Of a stretch of DNA of 22,995 bases, positions 7,081 through 14,486 are shown one piece after another. Below the pieces are notes generated by a model. It ran no database searches, was not told the origin of the DNA, and was given only the letters and a program-made list of their open reading frames with translations. Origin of the DNA: a virus; IMG/VR virus record IMGVR_UViG_3300009011_000331, positions 1 to 22,995 of that record. One strand, written 5' to 3'. The translations under genes were made by a program, and so were the position numbers. Position 1 is the first letter of the stretch. Every line of letters starts with the position of its first letter.

Positions 7081-7161
7081 ATGAAGTGGATCGCATTAGT
7101 TATCGCCGTTACAAACGCCCTAGCAGCCCTACGTAAAGTCTGGGAGCTACTGAAGCCCTGA
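7081..7161 (+). CDS. Possible 26-aa hydrophobic small protein
   Basis: This is an ATG-to-TGA frame of 26 codons. It starts MKWIALVIAVTNALAALRK and ends VWELLKP. One hydrophobic helix (residues 3-17) is followed by a basic, amphipathic tail, a layout shared by small membrane peptides such as type I toxins. AGAGAT lies about 8 bases before the ATG. A hairpin plus T-run ends 32 bases after the stop, and a promoter-like pair lies 195 bases upstream, so a self-contained small transcript of about 300 bases is possible. It is convergent with the methyltransferase gene. I do not recognise the peptide, and no antisense RNA can be identified. Its short length keeps confidence low. Confidence 0.35.
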   Translation: MKWIALVIAVTNALAALRKVWELLKP

Positions 7162-7175
7162 CCACCTTGTAACTC

Positions 7176-7193
7176 AGGTAAGGACTACCTTTT
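7176..7193 (+). terminator. Terminator-like hairpin after the small ORF
   Basis: AGGTA (7176-7180) and TACCT (7186-7190) form a 5-bp stem around AGGAC, followed by TTT. The stem is short, so it is weak as a terminator. It sits between the small ORF and the convergent end of the methyltransferase gene. Confidence 0.4.
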
Positions 7194-7199
7194 GTGAGC

Positions 7200-7994
7200 C
7201 TAAAACAGGGAACCCAGGGGATCTGGTTGCCAGTTCATGATCACCAGCTCGCCACTCATCTCAGTCCTCCCCTGCCTTTGGTTGGCCGTGGTGTAACGAA
7301 TGTCCAAGGTCTCGAAATGAAAGCCATCAAATACCTGTCGAATGTCCGGGTGATCGTTGATGCTGACCATCACCTTCCCCTTGCAGCGCCGCATGAAGTC
7401 AGCCATGCGCTCGTAATTCTCAAAGGGAAAATCCACGCCATAACCGGCGGTCTGCCAGTAAGGCGGATCCATGTAGTGGAAAGTGTGGGCACGGTCGTAG
7501 CGTTCAGCGCAGTCCAACCAGGGCAGGTTTTCAACGTAGGTGCCAGAGAGCCGCTGCCATGCGGCCGAGAGGTTTTCCTCGATCCGCAGCAGGTTGATGG
7601 CCGGACCGGTAGTCGCGGTACCAAACGTCTGCCCTGTTACCTTGCCGGCAAAGGCATGATGCTGCAGGTAGAAAAACCGGGCGGCGCGCTGGATGTCAGT
7701 GAGGGTTTCAGGGCGGGTCATCTTCTGCCACTCGAACACCTGCCGAGAACTGAGCGCCCATTTGAACTGGCGTACGAATTCTTCCAGGTGGTTCTGCACA
7801 ACGCGGTACAGAGTCACCAGGTCGCCGTTGATGTCATTGAGGACTTCAACCGGCGCTGCCTGGGGACGCATGAAGTAGAGCGCGGCACCGCCGGCAAAGA
7901 CTTCGACGTAGCATTCGTGAGGTGGGAAGAGCGGGATAAGGCGGTCGGCCAGGCGGCGTTTGCCGCCCATCCATGGGATGATGGGTGTGAACAT
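7200..7994 (-). CDS. D12-class DNA N6-adenine methyltransferase (Dam-like)
   Basis: A 264-residue enzyme that transfers a methyl group from S-adenosylmethionine to N6 of adenine in DNA. Motif order matches the Dam/D12 (alpha) group: PWMGGKRRLADRL (residues 7-19), the AdoMet-binding VEVFAGGAAL (30-39), LNDINGDLVTLYR (52-64) and catalytic DPPYW (176-180). No restriction endonuclease neighbours it, so it is an orphan. It is the last gene of the minus-strand late block, separated from Rz by 149 bases containing two hairpins and a LexA-like box. It may protect phage DNA from host restriction or alter gene expression. The recognition site (GATC or another) cannot be read from sequence alone. Confidence 0.92.
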   Translation of the reverse strand: MFTPIIPWMGGKRRLADRLIPLFPPHECYVEVFAGGAALYFMRPQAAPVEVLNDINGDLVTLYRVVQNHLEEFVRQFKWALSSRQVFEWQKMTRPETLTDIQRAARFFYLQHHAFAGKVTGQTFGTATTGPAINLLRIEENLSAAWQRLSGTYVENLPWLDCAERYDRAHTFHYMDPPYWQTAGYGVDFPFENYERMADFMRRCKGKVMVSINDHPDIRQVFDGFHFETLDIRYTTANQRQGRTEMSGELVIMNWQPDPLGSLF

Positions 7995-8012
7995 ATGAAA
8001 GCAAGACCTTTG

Positions 8013-8028
8013 CTGTATGGATAAACAG
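8013..8028. promoter_or_regulatory. LexA-like (SOS) box upstream of the methyltransferase
   Basis: On the minus strand this is CTGTTTATCCATACAG, a full CTGT-N8-ACAG match. It lies 18 bases before the ATG of the methyltransferase gene, a usual operator distance. The inner bases are less symmetrical than in the umuD box, so binding may be weaker. The GC-rich background makes a chance match at just this position unlikely but not impossible. Confidence 0.65.
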
Positions 8029-8032
8029 TGCT

Positions 8033-8067
8033 AGGCTCGCTCCGCTTTGTGCACGAAGCGGGAGCCT
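8033..8067. other. Imperfect hairpin upstream of methyltransferase gene
   Basis: AGGCTC (8033-8038) pairs with GAGCCT (8062-8067), and CCGCTT (8042-8047) with AAGCGG (8056-8061), with a 3-base bulge and an 8-base loop. It lies between Rz and the methyltransferase gene and may act with the hairpin at 8103-8136 to end or slow late transcription. No T-run follows. Confidence 0.5.
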
Positions 8068-8102
8068 TGGCTGGACTTGCAGGGGCAATCTGCGGGAAAG
8101 GT

Positions 8103-8136
8103 GGCCGGGCTGGATGTTGACGCATCCTGCCCGGCC
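8103..8136 (-). terminator. Strong GC-rich hairpin after Rz
   Basis: GGCCGGGC (8103-8110) pairs with GCCCGGCC (8129-8136), and inside it GGATG pairs with CATCC. The structure starts 8 bases after the Rz stop codon. It lacks a T-run, so it is a barrier or a 3'-end stabiliser rather than a textbook intrinsic terminator. Confidence 0.55.
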
Positions 8137-8143
8137 GCTCCTT

Positions 8144-8686
8144 TTACTTCGGTGTGGAAACTTCTTTTGCGTAAGCCTGACAGGCCCGCAGGGCGATCAA
8201 TCCTTGGTCGCCGGCATCGGTGATTCCGATAATTCGTTGAGCATGCGCTGGGTCAAGTTCGGCTCTTGTGGTGCCATGAACCACGCGGCCGGTGGCGGTG
8301 GTGGTTGGCACTGAACAACTGCTGGTGGCATCGGTGGCGGCGAGTACGACTGACAGCCGCAGATCAGCAGTAGCCAGGCGATCACGCAGACGAGCCTGCT
8401 TGGTTTGCTCATTGGTCAATTCCTTGTGGTGGGTTTCGTCTTTGCTCTGCAGGCGCTGTTCCAAGGCCAGGCGCTTTTCCTGCTCGGTACGCTGCAGGGC
8501 AGCAGACGCCTGGGATAACTGATTGAGGGTGTCCGCCTGCAGCCGGGCCTGGCGCTCCAACACACGGCCATAACGCCAGTCCTGCGCAGTCCAGGCCAAC
8601 GCCGCGGATCCAGCGCCGACCATCAACAACAGCACGCCGGCAGCAGCAATATGGAACTGCGCAGGGATCAGGTCGAAGAGACGCAT
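8144..8686 (-). CDS. Rz-like i-spanin
   Basis: A 180-residue inner-membrane spanin subunit. The N-terminus MRLFDLIPAQFHIAAAG leads into one membrane helix (about residues 11-33), followed by a long periplasmic coiled-coil (RQARLQADTLNQL and following), as in lambda Rz. With the o-spanin encoded inside it, it fuses inner and outer membranes in the last step of lysis. I chose the ATG at 8686: the longer frame to 8842 only copies antisense-like sequence over the endolysin gene. The start overlaps the end of the endolysin gene by 19 bp, consistent with coupled expression of the lysis genes. Confidence 0.85.
   Translation of the reverse strand: MRLFDLIPAQFHIAAAGVLLLMVGAGSAALAWTAQDWRYGRVLERQARLQADTLNQLSQASAALQRTEQEKRLALEQRLQSKDETHHKELTNEQTKQARLRDRLATADLRLSVVLAATDATSSCSVPTTTATGRVVHGTTRAELDPAHAQRIIGITDAGDQGLIALRACQAYAKEVSTPK
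8197..8412 (-). CDS. Rz1-like o-spanin lipoprotein, embedded in Rz
   Basis: A 71-codon frame lies wholly inside Rz in another reading frame. It begins MSKPSRLVCVIAWLLLICGC, a short basic start, a hydrophobic stretch and a lipobox ICGC with C20 as the lipidated residue. The mature part is proline-rich (SPPPMPP, then PPPPP), as in lambda Rz1. Nested Rz/Rz1 pairs are a hallmark of tailed-phage lysis cassettes. The product would sit in the outer membrane and bind the C-terminus of Rz across the periplasm. Confidence 0.85.
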   Translation of the reverse strand: MSKPSRLVCVIAWLLLICGCQSYSPPPMPPAVVQCQPPPPPAAWFMAPQEPNLTQRMLNELSESPMPATKD

Positions 8687-9231
8687 AACACCGCCCTCGC
8701 CCTGCCCCACAGCTGCAGCCGATCCTCCAGGCCGTTGAGGCCGCCATTGATCCGGCGGGTGATGGTGTTGAACTGCTCCTGATCCGCTAGGGCATTCAAC
8801 CCATTCACCGACCAGAACCACGCCGCCGACTCTGCCGCCCATTGCGGCTGCTCGAGCAGCTCCGGTGTGCGCAACAATCGTTCATCACCGAACAGCGCCA
8901 GGCTGCAGCGCAGGTAGTTATCGTGCCCAGTGATCTGGATCAACCCACGGCCACGGTAACGCTGACCGTCCCCATCGGCTTCCGGGGTATTGCCGAGCTT
9001 GGCCGCCAGAGAGCCGGTGTCGTATTTGCTGAGGTACTGATCGCTGCCCAGTTCGCGTACGTACTGCAGCTGACCCGACTCGTGTCCGACCTGGGCGAGG
9101 AATGCGGCCTGGCGCTTGGGTGTATCGATCTTCCTGTTGGTCATCGCTGCGTTTAAGGCAGATACAAAAACGCCCGCTTGGCGGCGGGCGTTGGGCATGA
9201 TGCGTTGAAGTTGTTGCTCGGTGATGGGCAT
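8668..9231 (-). CDS. GH19-type (chitinase-like) phage endolysin
   Basis: A 187-residue peptidoglycan-degrading enzyme of the GH19/chitinase-like endolysin group found in R-pyocin clusters. Likely catalytic glutamates are E51 in QVGHESGQL and E60 in YVRELGS. The substrate-groove motif YRGRGLIQITGHDNY spans about residues 91-105, and WFW and RRINGG follow. The protein has no signal peptide, so a holin is expected to release it; none is in the window. It follows gpD after 48 bases and overlaps Rz by 19 bp. Oddly, codons 14-21 form a perfect terminator-like hairpin (9166-9192). Confidence 0.92.
   Translation of the reverse strand: MPITEQQLQRIMPNARRQAGVFVSALNAAMTNRKIDTPKRQAAFLAQVGHESGQLQYVRELGSDQYLSKYDTGSLAAKLGNTPEADGDGQRYRGRGLIQITGHDNYLRCSLALFGDERLLRTPELLEQPQWAAESAAWFWSVNGLNALADQEQFNTITRRINGGLNGLEDRLQLWGRARAVLCVSST
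9166..9192 (-). terminator. Terminator-like hairpin inside the endolysin coding region
   Basis: AACGCCCGC (9169-9177) and GCGGGCGTT (9184-9192) form a 9-bp stem with a 6-base loop. Read on the minus strand it is followed by TTTTT (complement of 9166-9170). It has every part of an intrinsic terminator yet lies 40-65 bases inside the endolysin ORF, so it may dampen lysis-gene expression. Confidence 0.6.
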
Positions 9232-9279
9232 GACGCCTCCTGAGTTTATCGTTGCGGATCGGGCAAGTGCGTTAAGCGA

Positions 9280-10320
9280 TCACGGCACCGTCAGCACGGT
9301 GAGCGGCTTTTTTTCTTTCTTCCCTTTGGCCTTGGCTTTGCCTTTCTTACCGGCATTACACTCGACCGTGGTGGACCAGCCGGCCTGGGTGAACACCTGT
9401 TCCACCGAGTCCACGAGAAAGTCCCCATCCAATCCGTCCTTGAAGCCCTGCGCATTGATGTGGCGCTCGGCGAACAGGTCGGTGCGCCCCACCATCTCCA
9501 GTCGAACCGCTGCCGTAGAACGGTTGAACGCATTCAGCCGCGCCTTGGCAGCCTGTTCCGCTGCAGACTTGTTGGGATGGATATGTCGGTCGGTATGGAC
9601 CGGCGGCATGCCTTCCGGCGCGTCATCGTTTCCCAGCTCCAGAGTCACCAGTTCGCCGCTCTTCTTGTTCTGGTAGCGCGTCTTGACGGCCTTTTGCGTG
9701 GTTCGGTCAGCGAAACGAAACTGCCAGCGGCTGACGTCGCTTTTCGTGATGGTGACCACTCCGAGGGTTTTGCCACTCGCGCTCTGGCCCGCCTGGCGCT
9801 GCATCACCAGCAACTTGCCGTCAGCGACCTTGGCGGTGCAGTCGTATTGCTTGGAGAGACGGGTGATAAAGTTGAAGTCGGACTCGCCGATCTGGTCGAC
9901 CCGGGGCACTACCGTGGTGATGGAACATACCGGTTGCCAGCCATTGCGAGCCGCCACGTCAGCGACGATCTGCGCGAGGGTGACGTTTTCCCAACTACCG
10001 GTGCGGGTAGTTTTGCCGGATCCACGCATGTCGCTGGCTTTACCGCGAATCACGATGGTGTCCGGCGGGCCGGATGCTTCGACCTCATCCACGACGTAGC
10101 GGCCGAGGCGCGTCAGACTGTTGCCGGCGTAGCCCAGGTAGATCTCAATGCTGGCACCGCGCTTGGGCAATGACACCGCACCGTCGCGGTCGTCGATACG
10201 CAACTCGAAGTCATCCGACTCTATGCCAGGTTTATCGACGGTGCGCAGGGACAGCAGACGGTCGTTGATCAGGGCCGTGATATCGGTCCCGTCAGCAACA
10301 ATTCTAAAAGTTGGTTTCAT
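9280..10320 (-). CDS. P2 gpD-like late control / baseplate hub protein
   Basis: A 346-residue protein of the phage late-control gene D family (baseplate hub that joins tail tube and spike). Recognisable stretches are IVADGTDITALINDRLLSL at the start, LSLRTVDKPG, the central domain GESDFNFITRLSKQYDC, and the C-terminal AERHINAQGFKDGLDGDFLVDSVEQ. The last 25 residues are very lysine-rich (GKKGKAKAKGKKEKK), which is unusual and may contact DNA or other acidic partners. It lies between X and the endolysin gene on the same strand. The ATG at 10320 has GAG close upstream. Confidence 0.92.
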   Translation of the reverse strand: MKPTFRIVADGTDITALINDRLLSLRTVDKPGIESDDFELRIDDRDGAVSLPKRGASIEIYLGYAGNSLTRLGRYVVDEVEASGPPDTIVIRGKASDMRGSGKTTRTGSWENVTLAQIVADVAARNGWQPVCSITTVVPRVDQIGESDFNFITRLSKQYDCTAKVADGKLLVMQRQAGQSASGKTLGVVTITKSDVSRWQFRFADRTTQKAVKTRYQNKKSGELVTLELGNDDAPEGMPPVHTDRHIHPNKSAAEQAAKARLNAFNRSTAAVRLEMVGRTDLFAERHINAQGFKDGLDGDFLVDSVEQVFTQAGWSTTVECNAGKKGKAKAKGKKEKKPLTVLTVP

Positions 10321-10337
10321 CTCAATACCCTAGAAAC

Positions 10338-10366
10338 GACAAAGCCCCGCAGTGCGAGGCTTTGTC
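10338..10366. terminator. Hairpin between gpX and gpD
   Basis: GACAAAGCC (10338-10346) and GGCTTTGTC (10358-10366) form a perfect 9-bp stem with an 11-base loop that can pair further (CGC/GCG). No long T-run follows on either strand. It separates X from D and could modulate expression of D and the lysis genes. Confidence 0.55.
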
Positions 10367-10400
10367 ATGAACAGCTACTCAAATGTTTGACTCACCACCA

Positions 10401-10607
10401 TCAATCCCACAGCTGCCCCGTTTCGTCCGTGACTGGTGGAAGGTCCGGAAGGACAATCAGCAATCCGGCCTTAAGCGGTTGCGGCTGGTCGGCCAACCCT
10501 TGGTTCTGAGCCAGCACGGCCTCCACCGTGCCGTTCAGGTGCCCGTAGAACTGATTGCACAAGGTATCCAGCACGTCGCCGTCAGACGTTCTGCAGGTCA
10601 TCGCCAT
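10401..10607 (-). CDS. P2 gpX-like tail protein (LysM-like)
   Basis: A 68-residue protein of the gpX family, a small baseplate/tail protein with a LysM-like fold. The typical opening TSDGDVLDTLCNQFYG and the closing LKAGLLIVLPDLPPV are present. I preferred the ATG at 10607 (MAMTCRTSDGD) to the TTG three codons upstream, because ATG is stronger and GGAG lies about 10 bases before it. It overlaps the end of gpU by 26 bp in another frame, so translation is probably coupled. Confidence 0.88.
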   Translation of the reverse strand: MAMTCRTSDGDVLDTLCNQFYGHLNGTVEAVLAQNQGLADQPQPLKAGLLIVLPDLPPVTDETGQLWD

Positions 10608-11427
10608 AACGTACAAACTCCAGGGTGAATACTTGTTTGCGAGGAATCCCGCCCTGCAGCAGGGCGCTCTGCTCTTCCTCCAACGTCTTTAAACACCAGG
10701 TGCCCAGCACTTCTCCGTAGCCCGTAGTGAGCGTCAGCGGAAGCAACTGGGCACCGATACTGCGCAGGGTGTCCAGTTGCTTGAGTCCACCCTTGAAGCC
10801 GGGAAAGATGGAACCCTTGAGGGTCATTTTTTCTTCACCCATGCCGATGGCTTGCTGAGCCGGCCGGCGGCTAAGGCGCTCTTGCGAGGCCCAACGAAAC
10901 TCCGTTTGCCGGCGCAGCTCATCAAAGGCTGCTGTATCCAAATTGAAGTAGTACGGCTGGGTGTTGGGTTTGAGCGGCTGAATGATCAGTAGGTGCGGGA
11001 ACGGCTTCACGGCCTCAGCGAGCGGAGTCTGTGACAGGCCCAGCGCTTCAGTCGGAAAGATGTTTGCCAGCGATGGGCTGACCTTGCCCGCCACCTGATT
11101 GATCGCGGCGCCCGCCTTGGCGGCTTGCTCCTTAAGCACGCCGAGCCGTTCGTCAATCTGCGACGCGGCCCTGGAAGCGCGGCTGTATGTTTCCACCACT
11201 GCGCCGACCTTGGCTTGAGCCGCACCGACCCCGCGCATAACCCGCTGCAACTTGTCCCCAACACCGTCTGGAATGAATGGCAGATTTTCAAGTTCAGCGG
11301 CGGCGCCGGTGATTTCACTGATCGCACCATTCACCGGCCCGAGCATCCCGTCCAGACTGCGTCGGCCCGCCTCGCCCGCACTGACCAGGTATTTGAAGCC
11401 GGACTGCATCTGCTCCAGGTATTCCAT
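10582..11427 (-). CDS. P2 gpU-like tail terminator with long N-terminal extension
   Basis: A 281-residue protein. Residues from about 143 on (PFPHLLIIQPLKPNTQPYYF onward, with WASQERLSRRPAQQ and LEFVRYGDD) match the P2 gpU family, which is about 150 residues. The first 140 residues are an extra helical segment rich in Ala, Gly and Gln (AAKAGAAINQVAGK), probably coiled-coil. An extended gpU of this kind fits the Pseudomonas phage/tailocin group. The Shine-Dalgarno GGAGG overlaps the tape-measure stop codon, and the start lies 9 bases after it. It is expected to cap the tail tube or to work with the tape measure in tail length control. Confidence 0.85.
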   Translation of the reverse strand: MEYLEQMQSGFKYLVSAGEAGRRSLDGMLGPVNGAISEITGAAAELENLPFIPDGVGDKLQRVMRGVGAAQAKVGAVVETYSRASRAASQIDERLGVLKEQAAKAGAAINQVAGKVSPSLANIFPTEALGLSQTPLAEAVKPFPHLLIIQPLKPNTQPYYFNLDTAAFDELRRQTEFRWASQERLSRRPAQQAIGMGEEKMTLKGSIFPGFKGGLKQLDTLRSIGAQLLPLTLTTGYGEVLGTWCLKTLEEEQSALLQGGIPRKQVFTLEFVRYGDDLQNV

Positions 11428-11436
11428 GGTCCCTCC

Positions 11437-14400
11437 TTATGTATGGGCATCGTCGTAAAGATTGCGCCGGGCTTCTTGCTGAGCGGCATCACTGAGTGCC
11501 CGTTGCATCAAGGGCATAAGTTGCTGAACGAACTGTTGCGGATCCTTGGCATCGCCCTCGACCGTGACCGGCATGCTCAGCGAGTAGCTGAACTTCTGGT
11601 CCACACGTGCAGGGTCTGGTTTGGGCGCAGGAGGCGCTTGAATAACCAGGTTCGCAGGTTTGGAGGCGACAGGCGCCGCCAACGAACGAGTGACGTCACC
11701 TAATGCTGGCCTCATCGGCATCATCAGCGGGGCTGCTGGCTTCCGTGCTACTGCCTCGATTAGAGGCTGCGGACGAGCTTGTATATCGACAGCGCGGTTG
11801 TCCGACGAGGGAACCGTCTGAGCCAACGGTTGCGTGACAGGTACGACAGGAACAACAGCCTTTCCAATGCCCTGCTCAGCCGGTGCAGACTCAACCAAGA
11901 CAGGTTGCCGAGCAGCAAAGCTATTCGCCATCGTCGCGAGACTGGGTACTGCCGGACCAGGCCTCGGCGCCATCAACAGAGGCGTAATGGGTGCGGTAGG
12001 CTCTTCAGGTTTATCGCTACCAAATAGCGAAAGCCCAGCCCAGCCGCCTACCTCCTGGCCTCCCATGCTGCCAAGATAAGCGCCAACCAACCCGCCTACG
12101 GCGGTACCGATAATTGGCACCACCGATCCAATCGCAGCACCCGCTGCAGCGCCCGCCATAGTGCCTGCCAGCGATCCGGCGGCCTCTCCATAGCCCTGCG
12201 CTTTCTCATCCTGAGTTTGCGCCGTCTGGAAGGTGTTGAGGACCATTGCCCCGGATTCCATCAACGCGCCGCCAGGTATCAACTTGCCCACCTTTCCAAC
12301 CTTGCCAGCCACCGCTGTCAGCCTGGAAGCAACGTTAGGTCTGGGCGGTACCGGTGGAACTGGGGGCGGAACGGGTGGCCTTGGACGCGGAGGCCTCGCC
12401 GGGCGACGCCGTGGAGGCCTGCCACCCCGGCGACCGCTTCGACGCTGCGGCCCCGCACCGCCGCCTCCACCCATCGCTGCCGCGTTGACGACGAAAACCT
12501 TTTTGATTCCATCATCATTATTCCCGCCGCTATCACCACCCCCTTCTCCGTCTCCGCCGGCGGCCTCTTGAATCAGTGACACCACCTTCAACCCAGTCGA
12601 CACCACGTCAAAGCCGCCGGCAGGTTTATCCGAATCCGGATTACCGCCACCCTCCGGCGCATTCTCGTCATCAGCCCCATTTCCCCTCACGGTGGCTACT
12701 GCCTTCAGCCCTGTTTCTACCAACGCCAACGCGAGGCCGGCCTTGCCCTTCGGTGCGGGGTTGCCGTTGCCGTCGCCGGCGCCAGCGCCATCCTCGGCAT
12801 TGGTAACAAAGACTTTTTGCACCTCATCCCGCTTACCACCCAGCGTCCCCCGAGCAAGGTTGATAAGGCCTTTGCCGACCTTGAAAGCCTGGAAGGCCGC
12901 CACGACGGTCCCAACAGCACCCACTGCCACAGTGGTGCCACTGACAATCTTCGGAAACTCATCCGCCAGTTTGGCAATGCTATTGCCGACCTTCGTCAGC
13001 CCATCCGCTGCCAGGTCTGTGAGCGGCCGCAACGCATTACCGATGCTGGTCATCGACGCTTCCATGCTCGATGTCGCCGCGCTCCATTTGGAGTTGGACG
13101 TCTCGCGAGCCTTGGCTGCATCAGCCTCGATCTTGGCCTTGCCATCGGTTTCCTTGATGGTGGTCATGTTGTCTTTGATCGTGCTGCCGTACTTGATCTG
13201 CGCGAGCAAGCCGTCACTGGCACTCTGGTCACTGACGATGTTCGCCAAACCAGCCGCCTGAATCAGCGCGACCATCGCCTGCTCTTCCTCGGCGCTGCCA
13301 TCCTTGGACGCCTTAATTTTGGCCTTTAGCGCCGCAACCTTCTTGGCCGTGGCTGGATCCTGTTTTTGGATCAACTGCTCGCTGAGCATGATGAAGGCTT
13401 CGACGGGGTTGGACGCCTTGCCGCTTTTGGTAGCCGCCAAGATCGAGCCCGCCAGGTCATAACCCTGCTTCGCGAACCGCTCCTGGCTGGTGCTGCTGAT
13501 CACCGCGTTGAGCAGGTTATTCATGTTGGTCGCGGCCGCTGCCGCGTCCTGGGTTTGCGAGAACTGCGACTGCAAACTCGCACCGAGGAAACGCACGGCC
13601 TCCGGGCCTTCCATGCCCAAACGTTTGATCGTGCCGAGCAGAGCCGGCATGTACTTGGCCATGTCCTTGGGACCGAACGCGCCAATGTCACCAGCAGCCG
13701 CCACCTGGCCGAGCATGGCGCCCATGTCTTCCTTCTTGACCCCGGCCTCCTTGAAGGCGCTGAACAAGGTGGCGATGGTTTCCGCTTCCATGCCTTGTCC
13801 GTCGACCAGGTCCGCAATCAGCGGTGCATAGTCCACCGACTCCTCCCAGTCGATACCCTTCTCGATCAAGCCACCGACCGCCCGGGCCAAAGCCTGCTGG
13901 CCCATGCCCTTTTTCGCGGCCACTTCACTGATCTTGTCGGCCATCTGCTGTTCGGCGTCCGTGCCGGCGGTGTGTGCCCACAACGCCATTTGCCGAATTT
14001 GTGTCTGATAGTTGGCCGAAACCTTGGTGGGAATAGCGATTAGCGCAGTGGCGGCCGCCGCCTTGCCCAGCGTGCCAGTAAGGCCCTCTTTGCCCTCCTT
14101 GATTTGAGAGTACCCGGTGGCTTTCAGATCAGCCTTACGGGCGACTTGCTCCATGGTCTGGTAAGCCTTGGCAAGATTACGTACCTCGACACCCTGCTTC
14201 TTCAGGGTGCTGAGGTTAGATTCCAATTTGCGCAGCAACGTGCTGGCACCAGCGGCGCCGCTGTCGTTGGCCTTCTTCCATTCTTCCCGCAGACGGATAG
14301 TGTCGCCAATCGTACGCTGCAGCACCCGAGCCTTGGTGCCTTGGGCTTCGAGCTGCTTGATTCGCCCCTGGACATCCTTGAAAGCGGTGCCAACCGTAGA

Positions 14401-14448
14401 GCTGACGGCGCCGCCAATCACCAGGCCGAGCGCGAGTTTGTTTGCCAT
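11437..14448 (-). CDS. Tape measure protein (P2 gpT-like)
   Basis: A 1003-residue protein that sets tail length and sits inside the tail tube. The N-terminal 450 residues are helical with TMP-type repeats (KISEVAAKKGMGQQALARAV, FLGASLQSQFSQTQDA). A hydrophobic segment lies around 497-516 (TTVAVGAVGTVVAAF). A long Gly/Asn/Asp-rich linker follows, then an Arg/Pro-rich stretch at about 667-706 and a glycine-zipper membrane-like segment at about 756-803 (GTMAGAAAGAAIGSVVPIIG). The C-terminus is rich in Pro, Ala and Gln. Hydrophobic segments in tape measures are thought to enter the host membrane. GGGAG precedes the ATG. It follows the E/E' chaperone frames directly. Confidence 0.92.
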   Translation of the reverse strand: MANKLALGLVIGGAVSSTVGTAFKDVQGRIKQLEAQGTKARVLQRTIGDTIRLREEWKKANDSGAAGASTLLRKLESNLSTLKKQGVEVRNLAKAYQTMEQVARKADLKATGYSQIKEGKEGLTGTLGKAAAATALIAIPTKVSANYQTQIRQMALWAHTAGTDAEQQMADKISEVAAKKGMGQQALARAVGGLIEKGIDWEESVDYAPLIADLVDGQGMEAETIATLFSAFKEAGVKKEDMGAMLGQVAAAGDIGAFGPKDMAKYMPALLGTIKRLGMEGPEAVRFLGASLQSQFSQTQDAAAAATNMNNLLNAVISSTSQERFAKQGYDLAGSILAATKSGKASNPVEAFIMLSEQLIQKQDPATAKKVAALKAKIKASKDGSAEEEQAMVALIQAAGLANIVSDQSASDGLLAQIKYGSTIKDNMTTIKETDGKAKIEADAAKARETSNSKWSAATSSMEASMTSIGNALRPLTDLAADGLTKVGNSIAKLADEFPKIVSGTTVAVGAVGTVVAAFQAFKVGKGLINLARGTLGGKRDEVQKVFVTNAEDGAGAGDGNGNPAPKGKAGLALALVETGLKAVATVRGNGADDENAPEGGGNPDSDKPAGGFDVVSTGLKVVSLIQEAAGGDGEGGGDSGGNNDDGIKKVFVVNAAAMGGGGGAGPQRRSGRRGGRPPRRRPARPPRPRPPVPPPVPPVPPRPNVASRLTAVAGKVGKVGKLIPGGALMESGAMVLNTFQTAQTQDEKAQGYGEAAGSLAGTMAGAAAGAAIGSVVPIIGTAVGGLVGAYLGSMGGQEVGGWAGLSLFGSDKPEEPTAPITPLLMAPRPGPAVPSLATMANSFAARQPVLVESAPAEQGIGKAVVPVVPVTQPLAQTVPSSDNRAVDIQARPQPLIEAVARKPAAPLMMPMRPALGDVTRSLAAPVASKPANLVIQAPPAPKPDPARVDQKFSYSLSMPVTVEGDAKDPQQFVQQLMPLMQRALSDAAQQEARRNLYDDAHT

Positions 14449-14486
14449 GTCGTGGCTCCCTGTAGCGAGTGATTACGGCGGGTGGC

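Noticed and set aside
7194-8024. 276-codon plus-strand ORF over the methyltransferase gene
   Set aside because: It is fully antisense to a gene with clear catalytic motifs, and its protein has no recognisable pattern; it is a GC-rich shadow frame.
8687-8842. Longer Rz start giving 232 residues
   Set aside because: The extra 52 residues are encoded entirely over the endolysin gene and are Gly/His-rich without character; the ATG at 8686 places the membrane helix at the N-terminus.
13366-14043. 225-codon plus-strand ORF over the tape measure gene
   Set aside because: It is antisense to the tape measure and lacks ribosome-binding context; its composition (many His, Arg, Leu) is typical of shadow frames.
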